Of a DNA stretch of 64,000 bases, positions 58,877 through 64,000 are shown in pieces (position 1 is the first letter of the stretch; every line of letters begins with the position of its first letter). A program made the translations under genes and the position numbers. Location: contig JADMJV010000125.1 in assembly GCA_018780265.1 (NCBI GenBank), forward strand, positions 29,841 to 93,840. The letters run 5' to 3'. This DNA comes from a bacterium. GTDB lineage: Bacteria > Vulcanimicrobiota > Xenobia > Xenobiales > JADMJV01. Below the pieces are notes generated by a model. The model searched no databases. It had not been told where the DNA came from and worked only from the letters and a program-made list of their open reading frames with translations.

Positions 58877-60091
58877 TTACTCGGCAGCAGAAGCTACCTC
58901 GACCGCACCGGCGGCGTTTGCGTTAGGCGTCGACATGTCCTGCTCGACTGGCGGGGGGGCTTCGTGTCTCTCCAGTCGGGACACGTAAAATTGCAGCAAA
59001 ACCCGTAAAATGGCTACCATGGGCATGGAGAGAAACATGCCCATCACCCCTCCCAATTCGGCTCCCGCACCCAGGGCCACCATCACCACCAGGGGCGGCA
59101 AGCCGACCGACTGGCCGATAATGGCCGGAACGATAATGTGCCCCTCCGTCCAGTGGACGACCTCCATCATCAAAACGACAAAGAGGGCAAAAAGGATTCC
59201 CTTGTGGCCCAGGGCGATCAGAAAAGCCGGCACCATGCCCATGGCCACCCCGACATAGGGAACAATATCCACCAGTCCGGCGAAGACGCCGATCAGAATG
59301 GCATAGGGGACGCCCAAGATGGTGAGTAGAACCGCGATGGAGATCCCAATGGTCAGGCAAACCAACAATTGCCCCCGGATGTAGCTGCCCAACACACGGT
59401 CTATTTCGCCCAGTAGTTCGGTCACGTCGGCCTTCCAGCGCTGGGGGACGAGGCGAATGAACCCCAGTTTGTATTTGCTGGAATCCATCAATATATAGAA
59501 GGTAAACAGCGGGATCAGCACGACTCCGGTGGCCGCTCCTGCGGCTGCTTTCATACCCGTAAAAACCCCGGCAAAGGTAGAAGCCAACCAGGCGGGAGGG
59601 TTGTTTTGGAGTTCTTTCGCCAGCAGGTCCAGGCGCACCGACTCTGGATCGATTTTTGATAGCGGCTCCTGCAGAAAGCTGGGGGCGTTGGCTTTGGCGT
59701 AGACCAGCCAGCCATCCACCGTGTGCTGCATGTTGCCGACGTAGTCCACGAAGTTCGAGCTGAAGGCCACAAACTGCACCTGCAACGCGGGCAGGAGATA
59801 AGCCAACGCCAACAACCCGGTCAGGCCACACATCACATAAACCAGACTGATGGCCGCAATGCGAGGCACCCGCCGACGCTCGGTAAGGTAGTTGACAGCC
59901 GGGGCGATTACGTAAGCTAACAAGGTGGAGATGGCTGTGATGGTGGCCACCAGATGGACGGCCTTGATCAGGCTGAGAAACAGCCAGAGCAGACCAATAA
60001 CTACGCCGATAAACCAAAAAATCAAAGCTCTGCGACCTAACGTGAGGGCGAGCTGTAGAGCTTGTTTTTTGAGCGCTTCGGTTTCCAACAA
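58877..60091 (-). CDS. AI-2E family permease (PerM/YdiK-like)
   Basis: 404 residues with about eight transmembrane helices. Family signatures: FIGVVIGLLWLFLSLIKAV, IAPAVNYLTERRRVPR, the extracytoplasmic loop, then GVVLIPLFTFYILMDS, LLVCLTIGISIAVLLTILGVPYAILIG and VDIVPYVGVAMGMVPA, closing with EGHIIVPAIIGQSVGLPPLVV. AI-2E-family members export small molecules or act as Na+(Li+)/H+ antiporters; autoinducer export is shown for few. TTG start 2 bases from the stop of the gene before it. A short Asn/Ala tail is present. Confidence 0.9.
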   Translation of the reverse strand: MLETEALKKQALQLALTLGRRALIFWFIGVVIGLLWLFLSLIKAVHLVATITAISTLLAYVIAPAVNYLTERRRVPRIAAISLVYVMCGLTGLLALAYLLPALQVQFVAFSSNFVDYVGNMQHTVDGWLVYAKANAPSFLQEPLSKIDPESVRLDLLAKELQNNPPAWLASTFAGVFTGMKAAAGAATGVVLIPLFTFYILMDSSKYKLGFIRLVPQRWKADVTELLGEIDRVLGSYIRGQLLVCLTIGISIAVLLTILGVPYAILIGVFAGLVDIVPYVGVAMGMVPAFLIALGHKGILFALFVVLMMEVVHWTEGHIIVPAIIGQSVGLPPLVVMVALGAGAELGGVMGMFLSMPMVAILRVLLQFYVSRLERHEAPPPVEQDMSTPNANAAGAVEVASAAE

Positions 60092-60095
60092 AGCG

Positions 60096-61181
60096 CTACT
60101 GGCCCAGCGGTGTCACCTGCTGAGCTTCGATGAAGCCCTGCGGATTTGACGTTCCACTGATAGTTACCGTCTGTCCCTCGCGCAGCATGGGCATCATCAT
60201 CTGAGGGTTGACCACCACGTTCTGCGGAATTTGAGTGCCCACCGCCTGCACTACCAGGCTGCGTGTGGCCGGATCGCACCGCAAAACGGTGGCCTGCATC
60301 TGCACCGGCGTCCCCTGGGCCATGGAGTTGACTCCTGGAAACATCGGTCCACCCTGATCGGGTTTGTCAGGATCGTCGCCGTTGAGCAGACTCTCCAGGC
60401 CACCGGTCTGGTTGGGGTTGTAATTGTTGGTCATATAAGGGTTCATGACGCCGGGTTGGTTGGTGGACATGTAGGGATTGGCCCCGGGATTCATCATGCC
60501 CGGATTCATGGAAGGATCGTAGCTCTGGGGAGGGGGCGGACTGAGCGACGGCTCGGGCTGATACTGCGGCTGAGGCTGAGGCTGCGCGGCCGAGGGGTTG
60601 GGCGCCGGAGGCACGGGACCCATTTCAAAACCGGGCGTGCCTTTGGACACCCGGGCAACCCCTGGATTTTGGGCGGCTGGCGCGGCGATGTTGGGGACAA
60701 TTTCGGGCTGCTGATGGGGAAAGCCGCCGTTGGCCGCATAGGCCCCGACATTCTTGGGTTTGGCGAGATCAGGTGAGTTGGGTGCGCGACCGCCTACCCC
60801 ACCGGGCCCGGCCATATCGCCCATCCGTGTGTAGTAGGGCGAGGGAGCCTGGGTGGCCACATACTTGCTGGAGGATCCCCAGTCGGTAAGCAGGTCCACC
60901 TTGAGGGGCTTGTCGGCCATGGAACCGACCACTCGCAGCATGACTTTGGCCCCCTTGGGAATCGAGGACAGGGTGCGATTGCTGCCCATCCATTCGCATT
61001 TCGAATTGGGCTCAAATTGGGCTGTCCAGACCGTGCCGGTCTCACTCAAAATCACCACCCGGTTGCCGATGGCCGACTGGATCACGCCTGAAACGGTAGG
61101 CCGAACAACGTCGGCCAGAGCCAGCCCTGCACAGGTCAGGGCTGCCAGCAGGGCGAGGGCATGGGTGCGAGCTTTGAGCAT
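60096..61181 (-). CDS. secreted Pro/Gln/Asn-rich protein with two beta domains
   Basis: 361 residues. Signal peptide 1-23 (HALALLAALTCAGLALA). A beta domain at about 25-100 (VSGVIQSAIGNRVVILSETG), a low-complexity stretch at about 120-275 rich in Pro, Gln, Asn and Met (NPGMMNPGANPYM), and a second beta domain at about 290-361 (MQATVLRCDPATRSLVVQA; GQTVTISGTSN). Both ends look like OB-fold/DUF5666-type domains. Function unknown; a cell-surface linker protein is plausible. ATG 61181 has AGGAGA upstream. Confidence 0.75.
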   Translation of the reverse strand: MLKARTHALALLAALTCAGLALADVVRPTVSGVIQSAIGNRVVILSETGTVWTAQFEPNSKCEWMGSNRTLSSIPKGAKVMLRVVGSMADKPLKVDLLTDWGSSSKYVATQAPSPYYTRMGDMAGPGGVGGRAPNSPDLAKPKNVGAYAANGGFPHQQPEIVPNIAAPAAQNPGVARVSKGTPGFEMGPVPPAPNPSAAQPQPQPQYQPEPSLSPPPPQSYDPSMNPGMMNPGANPYMSTNQPGVMNPYMTNNYNPNQTGGLESLLNGDDPDKPDQGGPMFPGVNSMAQGTPVQMQATVLRCDPATRSLVVQAVGTQIPQNVVVNPQMMMPMLREGQTVTISGTSNPQGFIEAQQVTPLGQ

Positions 61182-61238
61182 ATCATTCTCCTAACACGGT
61201 CCAGGTCGCGACCCGGGGAGCTATCTTCCCTACAAACA

Positions 61239-61267
61239 CATCGCCGACGGAGTTCCCGTCGGCGATG
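61239..61267 (-). terminator. terminator after the SPFH gene
   Basis: A perfect 12-bp stem CATCGCCGACGG / CCGTCGGCGATG with a 5-base loop, then TGTTTG on the minus strand, 10 bases past the SPFH stop. Confidence 0.8.
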
Positions 61268-61276
61268 CTTGTCGGC

Positions 61277-62440
61277 TTATTGACCGGGCGCGCCTTGTGG
61301 AGGCGGTGCCTGGCCGGGCGGCGGGAACTGGTATCCGCAATTATAGCAGAAACGAGCCCCGGATTGGTTGGGTGCCTGACATTGTCCGCAGGCCTGCGTC
61401 TCGGGCGGAGCCTGAGGCGGGTAGCCTCCTTGGGGCGGCGGCGGGTAGCCGCCCTGTTGCGGAGGGGGATAGCCAGGCGGCGGATAGCCAGGCTGGCCTC
61501 CCTGAGGGGGGTAGCCGGGAGGGGGATAGCCATAACCCGGCGGCGGTGGATACCCGGGCGGCGGGTAGCCGTAGCCGGGCGGAGGATAGCCCATCTGACC
61601 GGCCATCATCTGAGGCATCATCATGCCCATTCCCATGCCGGCACCCATTTGCATGGCCTGGCCTCCCCCACCAGGGTTTTTGGCCATCTCCACCATGGCG
61701 TTGGCGGCCTGGTACTGGGAGTAATTTTGCACACCCAGAGCGCCCATTTTGGCGCGCATCCGGAAAGCTTCCTGGATCTCTTCGGGAACCGAAACATCCT
61801 GTATAAAAAAGTCGATCAGTTCGATGCCAAACTTACCAAAGTCGTTGCGCACTTTGACTTTCATAGCGGCGGCCAGTTCGGAAATGTCGCCCCGGATCTT
61901 GGCATAAGATTCGAAGTTGGTGCCGATCAGGTCGTTGAGATGGGTGCGCAGGCTGCCCTTGAGATACTGATTGAGAGCCGTGGCCGTATACAGCCGCTGG
62001 CTGCCGACCAGATTGTTGAGGAAAAGCATGGGCTCGGTGATGCGGATGGAGAAGCTGCCAAAGGCGCGCAACTGCACCCAGCCCAGGTCGGGGTCTTTGA
62101 GGTCAATGGGATTGGGGGTGCCCCATTTCATCTCGGAGAAAACCCGCAGACTGATGAAGTAGACTTCGGCCGAGAAGACGTTGGAGCCACCCGTGAATCC
62201 CTTGATAAAACCTTCAATGATGGGCAGGTTGGCGGTGGTCAGGGTGTGGCGGCCAGGACCGAACGTGTCCAACGCCTTGCCGTCGCGGAAGAACACCGCC
62301 ACCTGCGATTCGCGTACGGTGAGTTGGCTCCCGAACTTGATATCCCCGGCCCCATGCTCGGGCCAGCGGTAAACAATATGGTCCGGATGGGGATCGGGCC
62401 ATTCAATAACGTTGATCAGTTCTTTTGACTTTCCGAACAC
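61277..62440 (-). CDS. SPFH-domain protein with C-terminal zinc ribbon (YdjI-like)
   Basis: 387 residues. SPFH/band-7-like domain at 1-255 (VIEWPDPHPDHIVYRWPEH, VRESQVAVFFRDGKALDTFGPGRHTLTTANLP, then DVSVPEEIQEAFRMRAKMGALG), a Gly/Met-rich hinge, Tyr-Pro-Pro-Pro-Gly repeats at 285-350, and a CGQCQAPNQSGARFCYNCG zinc ribbon near 356-374. This is the layout of Bacillus YdjI and virion-core-like SPFH proteins, which gather at membrane platforms. GTG start overlapping the coiled-coil gene by one base. Confidence 0.9.
   Translation of the reverse strand: MFGKSKELINVIEWPDPHPDHIVYRWPEHGAGDIKFGSQLTVRESQVAVFFRDGKALDTFGPGRHTLTTANLPIIEGFIKGFTGGSNVFSAEVYFISLRVFSEMKWGTPNPIDLKDPDLGWVQLRAFGSFSIRITEPMLFLNNLVGSQRLYTATALNQYLKGSLRTHLNDLIGTNFESYAKIRGDISELAAAMKVKVRNDFGKFGIELIDFFIQDVSVPEEIQEAFRMRAKMGALGVQNYSQYQAANAMVEMAKNPGGGGQAMQMGAGMGMGMMMPQMMAGQMGYPPPGYGYPPPGYPPPPGYGYPPPGYPPQGGQPGYPPPGYPPPQQGGYPPPPQGGYPPQAPPETQACGQCQAPNQSGARFCYNCGYQFPPPGQAPPPQGAPGQ
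61409..61591. repeat. in-frame repeats encoding YPPPG-type units
   Basis: About nine degenerate units of GGC-TAT/TAC-CCN-CCN-CC, encoding GYPPPGY, GYPPQ and GGYPPP. Slippage-prone and possibly variable in length between strains. Confidence 0.85.
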
Positions 62441-62952
62441 TAACGCACCCCTTTCAGAAGCCGCTCACGCTCGTCCAATTTGGAGTCGACCGCGCGGATC
62501 GCTTTCTCCAGGTCGCTGATGCGGGCTTTGACGTTGTCGCCTTCCAGGCTGCTAGTCAGACCTAGCAGGGCTTCGTCAGCGTGCTGCAGTTCGTTGACCA
62601 GACTGAGGTCGAACTCGTAGATCCGATTGAGTTCTTCTTCGTTGACCTGATTTTGGTCAAAAAAACCGGAGTAGCCGTAACTGGCGCTGCGCAGGCGGCC
62701 AGCCACCCGGTCGACGATGTTGTTGACATCATCGAGCTTGGTCATCAGCTTCATTTGGCCGCCTTCCAGCAATTGTTCCTGAGCATCTTGAACCTTGCGT
62801 TTCAGTTCGCTCAAGCCCTTGGCCATGAAGTCGCGCTGCAACTTGTCTGCGTCGCGGCGGCGCTCGCGATCGAGGTAGCCCCCGAAGCCCGGAATCTTGC
62901 GCATCAAGTCTTCGAGCTTACCGGCGGCTCCCGTTTCAGTGGTGTGATCCAT
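62440..62952 (-). CDS. coiled-coil protein paired with the SPFH gene
   Basis: 170 residues, highly charged and helical throughout (ELKRKVQDAQEQLLEGGQMKLMTKLDDVNNIVDRVAGRL; DLEKAIRAVDSKLDERERLL), without signal or membrane segment. Not a clear PspA, though the same kind of partner is often found next to YdjI-like SPFH genes. Stop overlaps the SPFH start (TAGTG), so the products are likely made in step and act together at the membrane. Confidence 0.8.
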   Translation of the reverse strand: MDHTTETGAAGKLEDLMRKIPGFGGYLDRERRRDADKLQRDFMAKGLSELKRKVQDAQEQLLEGGQMKLMTKLDDVNNIVDRVAGRLRSASYGYSGFFDQNQVNEEELNRIYEFDLSLVNELQHADEALLGLTSSLEGDNVKARISDLEKAIRAVDSKLDERERLLKGVR

Positions 62953-63050
62953 ACTTGCTCCCCTTTTCCCAGAGTCATTCCGCTATCCGGAAACTGGGCA
63001 AATGTGCCTATCGGCAACTTTTTTGACAATAGTCAACTCTAAATGAAACT

Positions 63051-64000
63051 TCAAGTGCTAATCGGTATCTTCCTTTGTAGCCACTCGACTCCCTTCGCCA
63101 GAGTCCAGAGAATTCCGGCATAGATCCAGCCCAACAGGCAGCCTAACACCCCTCCCAGCAGGCAACGTATGAGGGAGACATAGAGGGGGGTATGCACGTG
63201 AGCAAAGGTGTCCAACTGACCGCACTGACCGGTGGCCCCGATCAGAATCATCACGGCTGTTGCTTCGCGCCAACCCCAGCGCAAAAAGAGCGGAGCCATA
63301 AGCATGGCCGGGTGGGCCAGCAAGAACTCCTTGAAGCGGGGACGCACACCCAGCGCCTGATCCAACACCATGCGCAGATAGCGTTCGCCTTCCATGGAAT
63401 CGCCTACGTCGGTGCCGGCCATATTGCCGGTGCGCATGGTGTAGACGATGCCGCCTACGGCCAGAATGCCCAGCCCTACCAGTTGGTAGAGCTTGAGCGG
63501 GGCCACCCCGATGCGCAGCCAGTGGCCGCGCTCGGGCCCGGAGATCATCCAGGCCAGTGCGATCAGGACGGGCATGATCACGGTCACGACTTTGACCCCG
63601 CGGAAGACGTCCAGGCCCAATTTGTAGGTGGTTTCCTGCAAGAAGCAACTGGCGATCCAGGCCCCTGCCAGGCTGATCAAAAACATGCGCAGCCAGGCCA
63701 ACGTGGATTGCGCCATAATCTGGCCAAAATTGTTCCGACTGGCCGCCTGACGCAGGGCCGAAAACTGGCTGACGGTAGCCAGCAAGCTGGCCGTGCAAGC
63801 CGTTCCCAGGGCCATGGCGGCCAACCACAGGTGAATCTGGGCGGCCACTGCATTGAGTGCGGCGAAGCCCACCAGCGTGCCCACCGCCAGAGAGGCTGGA
63901 ACCGAAAGATAGCCCAACACCACCAGCCAGAAGGCGCTGAGGCCGGCCAGCGATAGCAACGCGATGGAAATCCGGTCGGGCTGCACTTCGCGGCTAAAGG
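63051..64000 (-). CDS. polytopic membrane protein, DUF5693-like (partial at 5' end)
   Basis: At least 316 residues; the frame is open through the right edge, so the N-terminus lies outside. About nine hydrophobic helices. The end (ERYLRMVLDQALGVRPRFKEFLLAHPAML; TFAHVHTPLYVSLIRCLLGGVLG) resembles the C-terminal part of DUF5693 proteins, which lie beside polysaccharide pyruvyltransferase (csaB) genes in other bacteria. The DUF assignment is from memory of the pattern. GTG 63986 could be read as a start but the frame continues. Confidence 0.7.
   Translation of the reverse strand, partial: FSREVQPDRISIALLSLAGLSAFWLVVLGYLSVPASLAVGTLVGFAALNAVAAQIHLWLAAMALGTACTASLLATVSQFSALRQAASRNNFGQIMAQSTLAWLRMFLISLAGAWIASCFLQETTYKLGLDVFRGVKVVTVIMPVLIALAWMISGPERGHWLRIGVAPLKLYQLVGLGILAVGGIVYTMRTGNMAGTDVGDSMEGERYLRMVLDQALGVRPRFKEFLLAHPAMLMAPLFLRWGWREATAVMILIGATGQCGQLDTFAHVHTPLYVSLIRCLLGGVLGCLLGWIYAGILWTLAKGVEWLQRKIPIST

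Noticed and set aside
61430..61600. Repeat region considered as a non-coding tandem array
   Set aside because: It stays in frame within the SPFH gene and encodes YPPPG units.

Overview
The window is a gene-dense piece of a bacterial chromosome with G+C clearly above 50% by eye. Genes lie on both strands in short, tightly packed operons with many 1-8 nt start/stop overlaps, frequent GTG and TTG starts, and strong Shine-Dalgarno (SD) sites of the AGGAGG type. There is no phage, transposase, CRISPR array or rRNA operon. No marker fixes the taxon. The combination of type IV pilus retraction ATPases, an RsbV/RsbW/SigB-SigF type partner-switching module, two HD-GYP proteins, a class I (archaeal-type) aldolase, a stand-alone proline dehydrogenase and a SOS-like box resembling the Gram-positive type would suit a little-studied lineage such as Armatimonadota or Eremiobacterota-like bacteria. 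That placement is inference only.

Layout. 0-9.3 kb: the end of cydB, a universal stress protein, an unknown protein, a TPR protein with a translationally coupled partner, a secreted nuclease, a patatin-like lipase, a WD40 protein and small membrane proteins. 9.3-11.5 kb: a loosely coding stretch with a truncated NYN-domain gene, a decayed second copy of its 5' end and a 23-residue membrane peptide. 11.5-21.7 kb (minus strand): tRNA-Leu, ftsB, pyk, accA, accD, mtaB, nrnA, a GAF/HD-GYP protein, a zinc-ribbon protein, a radical SAM/SPASM enzyme and a Cys-rich protein. 21.9-24.9 kb: tRNA-Ala, then tRNA-Gly, tRNA-Thr, secE, nusG, rplK and rplA, ending in a terminator with no rplJL-rpoBC behind it. 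25-36.6 kb: a CinA-like protein, a malate/lactate dehydrogenase, ferredoxin-NADP reductase, an acyl-CoA ligase and hydrolase, a CBS-GAF histidine kinase, proline dehydrogenase, SppA and a MacB/LolCDE-like ABC pair. 36.7-39.2 kb: anti-sigma antagonist, anti-sigma factor, sigma factor, and a LexA-like repressor with its own promoter and dyads. 39.4-48 kb: a cNMP-binding HD-GYP protein, an FAD oxidoreductase, serS, a degenerate PilT paralogue next to an intact pilT, an unknown gene and mutY. 48-64 kb: secreted and membrane proteins of unknown function, topoisomerase III with a lysine/alanine tail, class I aldolase, an ABC ATPase next to an AttH/CrtC-like protein but without a permease, tRNA-Arg, a YheT-like hydrolase, a 3D-domain protein, an AI-2E-family permease, a Pro-rich secreted protein, an SPFH/zinc-ribbon protein with its coiled-coil partner, and a partial polytopic membrane protein.

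Most novel candidates. (1) A compact minus-strand cassette: a Cys-rich 97-residue protein, a radical SAM/SPASM enzyme with an N-terminal PqqD/RRE-like region, and a zinc-ribbon protein, joined to an HD-GYP-nrnA pair that could take cyclic di-GMP to GMP. (2) A LexA homologue lacking the self-cleavage residues. (3) A PilT paralogue lacking its Walker B glutamate, and an RsbW-like protein lacking the N-box asparagine. In each of (2) and (3) the regulator or motor seems to have lost catalysis and kept its fold.
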